Below are positions 24,001 through 37,187 of a stretch of DNA of 64,000 nucleotides, in pieces. Each line of letters opens with the position of its first letter. Within the stretch, counting starts at the first letter, position 1. Source of the DNA: Blepharisma stoltei (Eukaryota; Ciliophora; Heterotrichea; Heterotrichida; Blepharismidae); contig CAJZBQ010000004.1 of NCBI GenBank assembly GCA_914767885.1, positions 62,001 to 126,000 of the forward strand. Direction: 5' to 3'. Below the pieces are notes generated by a model that was not told the origin of the DNA, did not search any database, and was given only the letters and a program-made list of their open reading frames with translations. Made by a program: the position numbers and the translations under genes.

Positions 24001-24325
24001 AATAGTGACGTTGATAAAAAAATTGACTCTGAGGCTTAATCTCTATAGAGGAGTTAGGATAAATCCTAATGAAACTGGAACGGTGCATATGCCACTATTC
24101 GGGTAAGCCTTTAGGCATGGGGAAGTCTTGCCGAAAGGGAAGTTTTGCCTCATGGTCTCTCATCGGAGCGATCGGGGAACCCTGCAGATGTGGCTCTGCA
24201 AAATGTAGCTAATCCCCTGTTGACAGATGGTTTGGGCCAGAAATCTAAAAGGGCGATTTTTTGGAGCCAAGGTTGCTGACGGTTAGTAGGTTTACCCTCT
24301 TACGCCAGCTTAATATTTAATTTAA
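24001..24325. mobile_element. GC-rich repeat block, probably a second retroposon fragment
   Basis: A GC-rich stretch between AT-rich flanks ending near 'taatttaagtaag'. It shares the 'ttaatctcY-tagag/aac' phrase with the 3' part of the 51655 copy. No frame of note. Confidence 0.4.
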
Positions 24326-24334
24326 GTAAGATAA

Positions 24335-24641
24335 CTCCCTATTTTTTAAAAAAAATTTACAAATTTATAATAGATGTTTTTTTAAAAATTAAAAAAAAGA
24401 CTAGAAATAATTTAAAGCAATATTAATTTAATTTTAAAATTTATAAAGGTGCTTAAATTAAGCATAAATAGCTAGAAATTTCATTATACTAATTATCACT
24501 TCTTATATATCATAATATTTTTTATGAAAATTTCTATTGAAAAATAAGTTTTCTCGCTTAAATTTTTCTCCCCTACAGAGGACTTTTATACAAAAAACAG
24601 GGATTTTCCAATGGTTTTGTTCACTCAAGAAGAGAAGGGAG
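24335..24641. mobile_element. Family A element, intergenic
   Basis: TAA on both sides (24332-24334 and 24642-24644). The right end has the 'ccaatggttttgttcactca' spacer plus end unit; the left end is decayed. 307 bp. The following 24645-25010 contains no gene I can support. Confidence 0.75.
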
Positions 24642-25013
24642 TAAATTTTTTAATTTTATATTTTTATGGAATTATAAATAATTAAGATAGATCCCCATAT
24701 TGCTTGATACTTATAGCAATACTTTAGATTGCTTATAGCTTAGAGGGAAAGCTCAAAAATACAAAATTTTTTATACAAGAAGACATATAAAAATCATTTA
24801 TATGAAGTTTATTTTTAAAAGTTAGAAAACTCAATAAAAATATAGACATCATTTTCCAAAACTTAGTTAGTTTGTCAGTGATTATATTATATTTATATAC
24901 GATATGGTTAGAGATTTTTTTGTTTAAATTATTGATTATTAAAAAATAATTACTAACCATATTCTATCAGCAAATTTAATATATAGTTAGTGACACTGAC
25001 TATAATTTACTAA

Positions 25014-25252
25014 CTCCCCCTCCATGAGCAACAAAATTTTTGTTCGCTCATGGAGGGCTTAATTCGAGAAGTAAAAATTGATATAATTTGCAAAATTTAT
25101 GTTTTGAAATGAAAGCTATTTAAATTAACGGAACTAGCTGGAAATTTTTATTATAATAATTATCACTTATATAAATATTTTTTTCAAAACTTTTGTTCTC
25201 TAAAAGGGTGGATTTTCCAATGGTTTTGATCACTCACAGAGGGGTGGGGGAG
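25014..25252. mobile_element. Family A MITE, intergenic
   Basis: TAA duplications at 25011-25013 and 25253-25255. The left inverted pair is clear (CTCCCCCTCCATGAGCAAC…GTTCGCTCATGGAGGG), as is the spacer plus unit at the right. 239 bp. Confidence 0.85.
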
Positions 25253-25255
25253 TAA

Positions 25256-25830
25256 GCATAATTTTCAATATCGCATTTGTATTTTTTTTTCATTTCTGAA
25301 AAAGCATTATAATCGTTTAGATTATAGATAATCTCACAGCTATCATTATTCCCTTAATATCATTTTCAGCTTGCGTTTAATTTTTTTATTTCAGATATTT
25401 TGAGGCAGCGCCAATGAAATCAAAAGGCTGAATTTTTATCGCCGACTCTTGGCAAAAATTTAAATCCGAAGCTCAGATTTCACTCGGAAAAATATTCCTG
25501 ATTGCCAAAGAAACTAACTTCTGGAACTGCTAGGATACCCCTTATCAACTCTATTTTCTATTCTGAAATGAATTTAACTGATCAGAGAATACCGCACTTC
25601 AACTTCTCAACAAAAACTTACTGGATGCACATATTTAGCACCAGCTGCTTTTTTTAAAGTTCTAGCTCTGTGAGTCAGTCAAAGAGCAAAAATAGATTCG
25701 CCTTGCCATTTTAGTTTATATTCTGAAAAACAAGTATTTGTCAATTTTATCTATACGCTGGTATAAAACTTATAGGCATCCATGAAATCAACCCAAAGTT
25801 GAGCATCCAGAATTCTATAGCCTTCTATAT
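25256..25830 (-). pseudogene. T-family C-terminal relics split by an old repeat
   Basis: 25256-25300 resembles the last exon (NEKKY…) and 25690-25830 resembles 45800-45890 of T6 ('gtatttgtcaattttatctata…ctggtataaaac…atgaaatcaacccaaa'). Between them, about 25395-25690 is a diverged copy of the 15492-16012 repeat ('gactcttggcaaaaatttaaatccgaag'). All frames are broken. Confidence 0.55.
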
Positions 25831-25962
25831 ACAAGCTTTTGTTTGGGATTTTAATTTTTATTAATTCATTTCATTATTCAAAAAGAGGGATTAGGCCTAA
25901 AACTAGTAAGATAAAGGGAAATTCTGTCATTTAAAATAGTTCAACGTGTGGGCGGAGATACC

Positions 25963-26166
25963 TCACTCTACACATGTCTCTTCGTTGCAGCAATAGCCTA
26001 TAGGACATTGTGAGCCATCTTTGCAGCCTAAGTAGGGGCTAGCTTGAATGCATAACTCTTTTAATTGTAAATTTTTACAATAGTATCCAGCATCACAGCA
26101 AGTTATATTCGCTACTTTTATGCATCCTACTGTTTTGCTTGAGGAATTGCTCTTGATGAAAATATT
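25963..26166 (-). CDS. Cysteine-rich small open frame, no ATG
   Basis: Sixty-odd codons end at TAG 25963-25965 and contain twelve cysteines in a tight pattern (NITCCDAGYYCKN…, GCKDGSQCPIGYCCNEETC). The frame is open only from a stop near 26172 and begins with TTG, not ATG, so it may be the last exon of a secreted or surface protein or a gene fragment. No signal peptide is visible. I do not recognise the family. Confidence 0.35.
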   Translation of the reverse strand, partial: NIFIKSNSSSKTVGCIKVANITCCDAGYYCKNLQLKELCIQASPYLGCKDGSQCPIGYCCNEETCVE

Positions 26167-26172
26167 CAAATT

Positions 26173-26340
26173 TTATATTTTGACTGGTTTTATTCTTTCC
26201 CCTGACAAATCTTCATTTGTATATAAGCCTTCCAGGTAAATTCATGCATTTACAAGACTTATATATGAAAAAGCTTGTATCACTGCGTGAATCTTTTCCT
26301 TTGCAATTCTCGAGACTTCAGCCTTGAAGCAAATATTGTT
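26173..26340 (-). CDS. Short hypothetical C-terminal coding piece
   Basis: With UGA as Trp a frame reads …AEVSRIAKEKIHAVIQAFSY… and …YTNEDLSGERIKPVKI to TAA 26173-26175. Composition looks protein-like, but a TAG lies upstream in frame and no start was found. It overlaps nothing else. Family unknown. Confidence 0.3.
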
Positions 26341-26643
26341 TTTGCTTTTCTATCTGCACACTCGATTCTTTTACAGTAGCCGTTTCTTAAACTGTCTACA
26401 AGAAAAGCTGTAAAAGTAGATTAATAAACATAATTTATTACAAATAGTTAATTACAAACCAGTTAGAACTATGCTTAGGCTGAGCTGATTTTCAACGCAA
26501 TACTATCTGATGTATTTTGGCAATTTATTTTTTAGTATCTAAATAAGGCATCGCGTCAACTTCATCACTATTCCATAGACTTAACTCCAGTTCTTCAGGA
26601 GTGTACTTATTTAGCGCTCTAGCCTTTCAGTTTTGTCTTTTAC

Positions 26644-27094
26644 TTATAATAGCTGATATAAACATCAGATTTTGTAGCCTAAAACTAGAGCAAGAACTGC
26701 ACCAAATATTGCCAGTAAAACAAAAGCCGGCCAATCTCAACTATTGTTCAGACATACTAATAAAATCCACGCAAAAAGTGTTACAAATCCAGATGCAATT
26801 GAAATTATATAGTTCAAAAACATCAATATTTCGCAATGTGTCTCGTTATTGAAAAACTTCGGAATTCATCTTTGGTTTAGCTTTATTTTTAAAGCATCCA
26901 GTATAGGAAGTTTTGTAGGTTCTTGCTCTAAGTAATTGAGTATAAGAATTTGACTATCATCTTCTCCATTGATAATCCTTTGATAGGAACTTCTTAAATG
27001 GGGTTGTATCTCTAATAATTCTTCGAGATTCGAAGAAGAAGAGAATTCCAGCAGAGATCAGTTTGTTTAATAAAACCTTTTCATCTGTACTCAT
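26644..27094 (-). CDS. Small two-span membrane protein, hypothetical
   Basis: ATG at 27092-27094 opens a frame (MSTDEKVLLNKLISAG). After a one-base discrepancy near 27045 the main frame follows (…SSSSNLEELLEIQPHLRSSY…) and runs to TAA 26644-26646. Two hydrophobic segments are clear: …YIISIASGFVTLFAWILLV… and …FVLLAIFGAVLALVLGYKI…, separated by NNSWDWP. Three TGA codons would be Trp. About 150 residues. No neighbour suggests a role, and I do not recognise the family. Confidence 0.5.
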
Positions 27095-27351
27095 TTTTTA
27101 AAATTATAAAGCCCCCTAAATAAAAATGATTTATTAATTAAGAGTTTCTTCTATGAAAGTAAAAATAGACCTAATATGCCTTGATTATTAAAACAACTTC
27201 GCGATTTTGAATGATATTTGAAAGTAAATTATTGCAAACATCAATTTATGCCTATTTTTATGTGTCTAATAGCTTTTCATGAACCTATTATTTGAAATAG
27301 TTGAGCAAATTATTAATCAAAAGTCTATTCTTTGCCACTATAATAAATAAA

Positions 27352-28146
27352 ATGAGCTTCTGGAGTATTTTTCAAAATTTTAGCATTCAAAATATTTTTA
27401 AAAAGGCAGAGCTTGAATCTAATTCCAATACAAATCGAAAAAAGGATGCGATTACGAATATAAATACCATTTAGCTGTTATGAGGGAAATAAAAAAATAC
27501 AAAAAGTATGACCTGCAGAGCTTAAGTGATTCTGATATCTAAATAATCACAGAAGAGATCTATTCAATCGCGAAAGAATCTGGAAAAATGTATTTTGGAT
27601 CTGATATGTTCTATGATGAATTTATGGAAATAAAGAGAGTGCTGTTATTGCAAGATAGCAGAATTAGAAAAGCACTTGATCGTCTAATTGGTGAAAAGAA
27701 AGAGATTTTTAGGTTCAAAGGGTTGTTTGAATTAGATCATCTTAGACTACTTGCTGACTCACAAGTTAACTTGGTAAGTCTTCCGCGTCTAAAAAAGCTG
27801 CATGGGAGTAGATATAGGATTTGCCCTAGGATGGCGCTATATGGCGCCATCCTAGGGCAAGCGAAAATTGGCTCCACACGGGAACCGTATTCCACGTGTG
27901 GAGCCATTTTTCCACGTGTGGAATCCACATTTTCCCACGTGGAAAAATGGCTCCACACGTGGAACACAATTCCCGTGTGGAGCCGTGTCTCCAATTGCCC
28001 GAGGATGGCGCTGTTTGTCCTTAATTTGCCCACTGGGGAAATTTTTTGGTTCGACCAGCACCATATGGTTTGGTCAAACCAAAAATTTTCCTCATGGGCA
28101 AATCAAGGGCAAACAGCGCCATCTATGGGAAATTTCTATATCCTTA
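27352..28146 (+). pseudogene. Hypothetical gene with an A-run frameshift and a fold-back IES near its end
   Basis: ATG 27352 opens MSFWSIFQNFSIQNIFKKAEL…. One missing A in the run at about 27440 moves the frame to …CDYEYKYHLAVMREIKKYKKYDLQSLSDSDI, which meets TAA, followed in the same frame by IITEEIYSIAKES… and …FYDEFMEIKRVLLLQDSRI…. It ends …LKKLHGSRYP just after the IES at 27813-28138. The product looks helical and charged. Two lesions suggest decay; the family is not recognised. Confidence 0.45.
27813..28138. mobile_element. Large TATAG fold-back element made of three palindromic modules
   Basis: 326 bp, TA-flanked, TIR starting TATAGGATTTGCCC / GGGAAATTTCTATA. Module 1 is a GGATGGCGC…GCGCCATCC hairpin. 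Module 2 is a nested set of CCACACGTGGAA palindromes (about 27875-27990). Module 3 is GGATGGCGC…TTTTGGTTCGACCA with its inverted arm (28003-28130). Modules 2 and 3 occur separately in other elements of the window. Confidence 0.85.
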
Positions 28147-28668
28147 ATATGCAATTAAAATAAAATCTAATTTCTATTGCTAATGTAAGTTTTCTATTAA
28201 TTTGTTTTTAGTTTTATAATTAACGATACTAAATACTCACTTTTAACTAATTCTACTCAAGCTTTTTCCATATCAATATATTAAATTGACTATGGATTAT
28301 GCATCAAGATTTTCAATAATGCTATTGCATGCCCATTAAATTTATGACTGATTAGTACAGATTAGGCATTAAATATATGAATCTATTAGTAAAGTTTTTA
28401 TACTTTTAAACAGCAATTGAGTCTCAGGACACAAAGTTTCCAAATATCTAAATTTCTATAGATGCTTGAGTTTATAATAAATGCATTTGAATAAATATAG
28501 TGTCTTGAGGACTTCATTGATCCCGTAGGCATGTTGCAAGGCAATCCATAATGAAAAATATCTTATATTTGCTTATTCTCATCTGTCACATAAAGCGGCA
28601 ATATCCTTTTTTCGTTTTATACAGAAGCTCCCCTCTGACGTCGTTGGACACCAAATATTTCTAGTCTT
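28147..28668. other. AT-rich intergenic stretch
   Basis: No supported gene or repeat boundary. It leads into a direct duplication beginning at 28669. Confidence 0.5.
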
Positions 28669-30107
28669 AAAAGCAAGATTAAAAATAGAAATTAACATAA
28701 ATATTATTATTAGTTTTGATAATTATGCAATAAATCTAAATATTTTTTGACCATAATTGCATAATTAAAAAATATATTTCTTTTTTGATAGATAATTGCA
28801 TGATAAAATTTATTAGATTTTATAAGTTCTAGTAAAAATTGCTGCTATTGTAATAACTATTTAAGTTAATTTCTTAACTATTTTATTAATATTCATAGGA
28901 ATTTAAAATTTTGAAAGGTTGGCCATTATAGTTTAAATTATCATTTGTGTATTATCATTATAAACAAATATTTACAAATGCTTTAAGTAATATCAATTAT
29001 ATTTAATAATTAATAAATAAAATTAGAATTCAGGCTTAAAAATTAGCATTATATTTCTGCTAAAAATTTTTTAAATAAATTAGCCTTTCTTAATATTTGA
29101 TTAATGACTAAAGTAAAATCTGTTACATTGAAACAAAAGTTCTGATAGAGAAAAAATGAAAATCAGTGAAGAGCTCGATTTTCGAATATTTTTGCCAGCT
29201 CTTTCCTAGATATGCTTATCAAGAAAATTCTCTTCTGAAACAAAAATTAGTATTAGCAATTGAAGGTATGCCATTGAGCTGATACAAGTAACAAAAATAT
29301 TTTGTTTAAAGAATTCAACCAATCTATTTTAGTACCAAAATATCTTTAGGCAAATTTTAGCAAAAAACTACTCTTATAGTGTCAAATTAAAATTGAAGGA
29401 AGTTGTTTGAGAAATAACATTAAAGTAAACTAATTATTATGAAATTAATCTCTATATTTCAATATTCTTAACAAAATTTACTTTGAGACGAGATTATTAT
29501 AAATCTATTAAAAATTTTGAATTTTCAAATAGTATGCTTTTTATACAACTCGCCTTAAAAAAGCAAGATTAAAAATAGAAATTAATGTAAAAATTATTAG
29601 TAATTTGATATTTTTGCAATAAATCCTAAATAATTTTTAGCCATAATTACAAATTAAAAAATATATTTCTTTTTTGGAAGATAATTACATCATAAATTTT
29701 AACTATTTAAGTTAATCTCTTAAAGTATTTTAATAATATTTATTGGAGTTTAAAATTGTGAAAAGCTAATCCATTATAGGTTTAAATTATCCTTGTGCAC
29801 ACTCACTCTAAATAAATATTACAATTGCTTCAAATAATATCAATTATATTTAATATTTAATTAAATCCAGGCTTAAAAAGTAGCGATTATATTTCTGCTT
29901 AAGAATTATTAAATAAATTAGCCTCTCTTAATATATTAATTAATGACTGAAGTAAAATCTGTTACATTGAAACAAAAATTCTGAAAGAGAAAAAAAGAAA
30001 AATCATTGAAGAGCTCGATTTTCGAATATTTTTGCCAGCTCTTTCCTGGAAATGCTTATCAAGAAGATTCTATTCTGAAACAAAAATTAGTATTAGCAAT
30101 TGAAGGT
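28669..30107. repeat. Direct duplication of the T4 upstream region and N-terminus
   Basis: 28669-29275 and 29559-30107 are diverged direct copies, beginning at 'aagcaagattaaaaatagaaatta' and both including the start of a T-family gene. A third copy lies inverted at about 44473-44870 upstream of T5. The distal copy feeds T4. Confidence 0.8.
29103..29275 (+). pseudogene. N-terminal fragment of a T-family gene
   Basis: ATG near 29104 gives MTKVKSVTLKQKFW and then TAG. The following sequence is still alignable with T4 until '…gcaattgaaggta', after which similarity ends. It is a truncated duplicate of the T4 start. Confidence 0.75.
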
Positions 30108-30399
30108 ACAATTTGGTGCCTCCAAATTATAAGTTTACTATGAGTTCCAGATCTCCCAATAAAAAATTGAAGTAAAAATAACACACTATGAAAAATCATA
30201 GGCTATTTGAAATTTGACAATGCTTGCTCTGCAGCAGGGATAATTGAGGAATGCTTTTTAGCAATTATAATATTTACTTATACAAGTTTTATAATCATTG
30301 CTATCTCTATTATTGCTATTTACTATTCCTATAGCTTACCTTCTTATGCCTTCAAAGTTTTTCGTGGATTTATTTACATTTGAGCAAATTTTTTTTTAG

Positions 30400-30762
30400 T
30401 AAAATATTTTTTTATTTATAAAATGGCTGGTGACGAACGACCCTGCGCACCAAGTTTAGGTTTTTTTTTGGTGGAAGGAGCTGCCCAAAGGATTGAATTA
30501 GTCTTGAAGCGAGAGGCCAGCACTATTTCCTCTGATTAGCAACTCGACTAGAGCGGCAGCTTTTTCCACGACTCCGAAAGAGGCAGGGCAAATTATCTTA
30601 TCTTATCTTGTCTTATTTTAATCTAAAATATTTTTTTTTATTTTTAGCATGTGCTTCTACCTGCGAATTAATTTTTGGATGAAAAAATTTAATTATTTTA
30701 GGCATTTTATTATTTATAAAACTCAGGGAGTAAAAGCATATTGTAAAATTCCTTATAAATAT
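30400..30762. mobile_element. 363-bp IES in T4 with a nested retroposon
   Basis: TA-bounded (30400-30401 and 30763-30764). Excision gives …WANFFLVPTVELLSIFLKY… in frame, matching T5. Inside lies a GC-rich insert at 30419-30623. Confidence 0.8.
30419..30623 (+). mobile_element. Short R1-type retroposon with (TTATC)n tail
   Basis: Starts ATAAAATGGCTGGTGACG, ends in TTATC repeats. It is flanked by copies of TAAAATATTTTTTTATTT (30400-30418 and 30624-30643, the right copy with two extra T). It shares 'ccgaaagaggcagggcaaatt'-type phrases with the 51655 copy but is only about 205 bp, an internally deleted form. Confidence 0.75.
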
Positions 30763-30891
30763 TACCTACTGTTGAGCTATTATCAATTTTTCTTAAATAT
30801 AATTTTTTGCCCCATGATAAAATCTCAGAATACGACACAGATGGGCAACTATCTGATTTTTACGTAAACTTTGGATGTAAAATAGTATCGT

Positions 30892-31032
30892 TAGTTGCTT
30901 AAAAAGAACATTGCAACCTACATGTGGAATCTTTTCCACGTGTGAAAAGATGATTCCATATGTGAAGCCCTTTTGATTTCACATGTGGAAAAGATTCCAC
31001 GTGCAGGTTTTAATGTTCCAAATTTAAGCAAC
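30892..31032. mobile_element. Fold-back IES in T4 (GTTGCTTAAA ends)
   Basis: 141 bp, TA-flanked. Ends GTTGCTTAAA / TTTAAGCAAC enclose ACATGTGGAATCTTTTCCAC-type palindromes, the CACGTGGAA module again. Removal restores …KIVSLTIIIVGLMIGF…. Confidence 0.85.
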
Positions 31033-31717
31033 TAACAATAATTATTGTCGGATTGATGATTGGGTTTGTGATGATTTTATTCTATACTGAATTCGCAGCA
31101 GAAATTAGACATTCTGAAATTAAAACAACACTAAATGCAAAAGCGCACTCAAAGATTGATTACCATATAGCAATTTTTACTTATTTTTTCCCAATTACTT
31201 ATGCAGTATTTGCAGAAAATTACATAATTTATTTACAAATTTCAGCAATCATATTTTCGGGATTTTTGATAAAAGAAGCAATCATATTTTTGCCTTATTT
31301 TTCATATTTTGGCAATACCACCATTATTCTTAAATTATCTTGTATTGTCGTAATTTCCTTTATTTTTATTTTAGGAAGTCTCATGGACAACTCATTGGCA
31401 ATTTCCATACTAGCAGTTTTTATAGTACCGTCATTAGCAATATTTATTGTCCAATTTTCGTGCAAACTGCAAATAAAAAGCAGCAAAATCATACCTAAGG
31501 ACTTAAAATGCATAGATTCTCAATATGAGCTAGAAAAATCTGTACGACATGAAATGTGCTCAGGAAATATTGAGTATAAGGATGAAATAATCCAAATTTT
31601 TGAAAATTTTTTTATAGAGAAAAGATTAAACGGAAGCAAACTCCAAGCTATATGGGCAGCAAATTACTGCTTTTATACGCTGAAAGATGAGTCTCTAGCT
31701 AAAATTAAACTTGCTAA

Positions 31718-32023
31718 CTATACCCCTCTTGAGCGAAAAAGTAAGTGGAAAAATCCCTATTTTTGACCAAAAACCCTGAGTTAACAAAAAATTTTTTTTT
31801 ATATAAAAATTTTTTATATAAAACAAAAATTTTGATATGTAAGTTTAAATTATTATAACGAAATCTCTTGTTAATTCTGTTTAATTTTAAACAACTTCAC
31901 ATTTAGAACATATTTTTTTCGAATGGAAGAGTTAATATAAAATTTATATTTAAAACTTAAAAAAAAAAATTTAACCCTCTCGTGATCGAACAAAATTATT
32001 TTGTTCGCTCACGGAGGGCGGAG
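31718..32023. mobile_element. Family A MITE in T4
   Basis: 306 bp with TAA on both sides (31715-31717 and 32024-32026). An inverted end pair is visible at 31975-32020. It lies between …KIKLA and KSK…; the next codons already show the frame slip noted for T4. Confidence 0.8.
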
Positions 32024-32357
32024 TAAAAGTAAAATATTTCTGATTCTGGCTTAGAAGCCAATTATCAAGAATATTTATGCAACAAAAATATTTCAGTAGC
32101 TTCTAATTCAAATATTAGTCAATTTTCAAACTATTTCGCAGAATTCTATTGGGTTAAAAAGGAAGACAAAAAACTATGCGTCAGCTTATTTAATTTTTGA
32201 AACGAAATTACTTCATCAAAACCTGACCTTAAAACATTGAAAAACGATATGAAGGGCATAGACAGTGAAATTTTTGATTTAAATGCCAAATATAACCAAT
32301 TATACATAAATTTTCCAAACTCTCGAGAGTCCTTATATCTTTATTCATCATATACTA

Positions 32358-32959
32358 AATATTAAAATGGTAACACTTGCCAACTTTCCCTATTGGCATA
32401 TAGATTTTTGCCATGGATAGCGCCATTAGCCTATGAATTAGTCGCTAACTCATATTTTGGTTCGGCCAAGTTTATTTTGATTGGGCCTGCTTGGGCCAAA
32501 AATAACCTTGGCCGAACCAAAATATGAAGTCAGTGACCAATTCATAGGCTAATGGCGCTATCCATTGGAAAAATCTATAGCAGTCAATGCCTTAAGGCCC
32601 ACGGCGACAAGTCGAGAAGCAAATGCTCATCGGATATGTTTCGGGTGTTCTCCTGTGAAATCTCTTCTGACCCTTGGGCATCCTCTACCGAGAAATCAGG
32701 GCTTCCGGCCCGACCATAGAGGAGCAGTCTTTTTTCTGCAGATACCAAAAAGGCAATCTGGTATCCGAAAGACTCAAAAGAGCTAATCCTTGGGATAAGC
32801 CCCCTACTAAGACTGAACCTCAAGGCAATGAGGAAATAACTGCCCAGTTACTTCTAGATCTAATGGTAGTTTGTCGCAAAGTGAATGAACCTCCATACAG
32901 GAGGTCTTTTTCGACTGCGTCAACAATATGGCTCGTGCCCTCTTTAATAATCCTATTCA
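32358..32959 (+). mobile_element. Retroposon-like insertion in T4, exact 16-bp target duplication
   Basis: TATTCATCATATACTA occurs at 32342-32357 and 32960-32975 without mismatch. The insert starts AATATTAAAATGGTAACAC and contains CTCTACCGAGAAATCAGGG, the R1 marker phrase. A TATAG fold-back (32399-32577) is nested inside. Keeping one duplicate gives …SSYTSNITYEIEKS… in frame. Confidence 0.8.
32399..32577. mobile_element. TATAG fold-back nested in a retroposon
   Basis: Ends TATAGATTTTTGCCATGG and its inverse. The arms include ATAGCGCCATTAGCC and a central TTTTGGTTCGGCC…GGCCGAACCAAAA module shared with 18546 and 27813. Confidence 0.85.
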
Positions 32960-34448
32960 TATTCATCATATACTAGCAACATCACTTATGAAATTGAAAA
33001 ATCGAATTTAATTGAAGTAAAGTTAAGGGCCCTTGAAAGAAATCTGTCAAATCCTCTCAATGATTTAAATAATTTCAGCTGATTTAACGAGAGCAATGGC
33101 ATCTTGATAATTTCAAACGAAACTGACAATTTTGGAGAAATCCTTTATGCCAGCCAAAAATCTGCAGAAATATTTTCTCTCCCTTTAAAAAAAATTATCA
33201 GTGACAATTTTTTTAATTTTATTGATCTTTATTATAAAGAAAAAGTCAAAGAAGAAGCCAAGCGATTTGTTCAGTTTAGCTCAGTTTCAGAAATGGACTT
33301 AATCAAAGGCTTTTTTTAAATGTCCACAATAATTTATTAGAATGTACAGGAAAAGTGTGAGTAACAGCCATTAATAGTTTTCTCGTAGCAATACTCATAT
33401 TTAAGCCTAAAGACTATACATATGAAACTGCTCTGATATCTGAAAGCGAAGAAATAATCAGCCATTCACAAAAGTTTTCTAAATTAGCCAGAAATTCTGA
33501 TGATAATTTAATAGGATGCAAATTGAAACAATTATTTTTTATTTCAGATGAGTTTAACTTGAAGCCACTCGTTCCTTACAGACTAAATCATAGCTTTAAT
33601 GATGTATTTTTAATCCTATCCCACTATGAAATTTATAATATAAAAATCCCTTATGTTATGCTTATAAACGACAAAAAAGAAATTGATAAATTGGGCGGTT
33701 TAAGCTCTCCTAACCCAGAAAATGATTATTTAAGTGTTGAACATAAAAATTTGTCAGTCAATTTTGCAGAGTTAGATACTTTTAGAAGCACCAGCTCATT
33801 CCAGAGAGAAAGCCAGCCTGAAGAAGATTTAGACTCTAAAATGCTTTTATACTCAGATGAAAAGGCAACAATTTTAAAATTTCTGAATCAAGTGGCAGTG
33901 CAAAGTCACAAATATCAGTCGCTTCTTCCCAAATTAAATTTCTCACCATGGTAAATTCGTCATCAAGATCAATAAATATTCTTCATCTCGCTTTTGTGCT
34001 TTCAGTATTTTTTATATAGATTGTGACTGTTCTCGCTTTAAATATTGCAGTTTTAGCCTATGCTTTTTCCACTATAAATTTTATCAGTGACATGAGTCTT
34101 CCTATAAATATCGGAAATGCCGGAAAAAAATTTCAAAAATTAGCGCTTTTTGCACAAGTTATTTTTATAATTTCGACTGCTCCAACCTCTACTCCCCATG
34201 CTAAGGAAATACTTGTAGGGGCTTCAGTAGAAAAATATGAAAGAGTTTTAAAAGAATTAGAAAATATTTATTCAGGAATTATTTCAAACTCAAAAAGCTG
34301 AAACGCCTGTTCTAGTAAGAGTATTTTGGGGGACAAAAACATTTATTTATGAAGCATAGAAGAATATAAATTAAGAAGAAAAGAAAATTTAATTACGGCT
34401 ATCTCAATGTTCATAAAAATTGTAAAAATTATTTACCCAAATTCTTAA

Positions 34449-34806
34449 CTCCCACCCTCCGTGAGTGAACAAAAATATTTTGTTCACTCACGGAGGGGGG
34501 TTAATGTTTTTTTTTTAAAAAAGATTATATATAAATTTTTATAAAAATTTTTTTTTTCGAAATTTAAAAAATCCTAATTCGCAAAAATTGAAAAGCAAAT
34601 ATTAATTTAATTTTATAAAATTTATGTTTTAAAAAAGCAATTCGTTTAAAATTAAATAGAAGTAGCTCTAGATTTCATTATACTAATTATCATTTATATA
34701 TCAAAAATTTTTTCCATAAAAAATTTTTGTTCACTCACAGAGGGTGGGTTTTTGGGCAAAAAATAGCGATTTTTCTAATGGTTTTGTTCACTCACGGAGG
34801 GGGGAG
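34449..34806. mobile_element. Family A MITE, reference-quality copy
   Basis: 358 bp, TAA on both sides (34446-34448 and 34807-34809). It shows the full plan: end unit, inverted unit, TTAA, AT-rich core, inverted unit, a 'gtgggtttttgggcaaaa…' spacer, inverted unit. Confidence 0.9.
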
Positions 34807-34949
34807 TAAGCAAAAATATTTTGCTCAAAGAAATATTTTATTTTTCAGTAATTTTATATTTTCGAAATTAAAATTTGTAAATTATGTTTTATAAATATTT
34901 AAAATAACAAACTATCTAGAGATTATATTATTGTATCATTATTTATTAA

Positions 34950-36679
<1,730 letters not shown>

Positions 36680-37187
36680 TAAGAAATTTTTATATTACCT
36701 AAAAACAGGATATCTCTAATAATTTCTAACAAAGAAAGAGTTAGGGAAATGAATTCGAGAGGAAATTTTTTAACTCCTCTGAATATCCATGAGACGCATA
36801 TCGATTTTTATTATTTAATGGATATGGAGAAGCGCTCAATTATTGCAATAAATCGCTGATTGATATCATTGACTGCCAACAATCTATGGTAAGCGATTTT
36901 AAATCCCAAATGACTTTTTTTTTGATTTTGGGCCCTGTTGTACTTGCTGTCTGTATTTTATTAATCCTCCCATTTTATTTCTCAATTTTTAAAATTGAAA
37001 ATAATCTTTGGAACAATATAAGGAAATATGCTTTTAAGAACTACTCTGAGCTAAAGCAAACAATTTTGGAACGATTAAAAGATATCCACTCTCATTCAAA
37101 AGCTTTTTTTCTACAGAAAAGCAATCTATGGCAGCTTATTCATTCAAAAGCTACTGGAGATATGCTTGACGAACACTTGTTTACTTA

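Noticed and set aside
27737-28158. Several 70-98 codon frames over the 27.8-28.1 kb palindromes
   Set aside because: Mirror-image translations of the fold-back modules; no independent coding signal.
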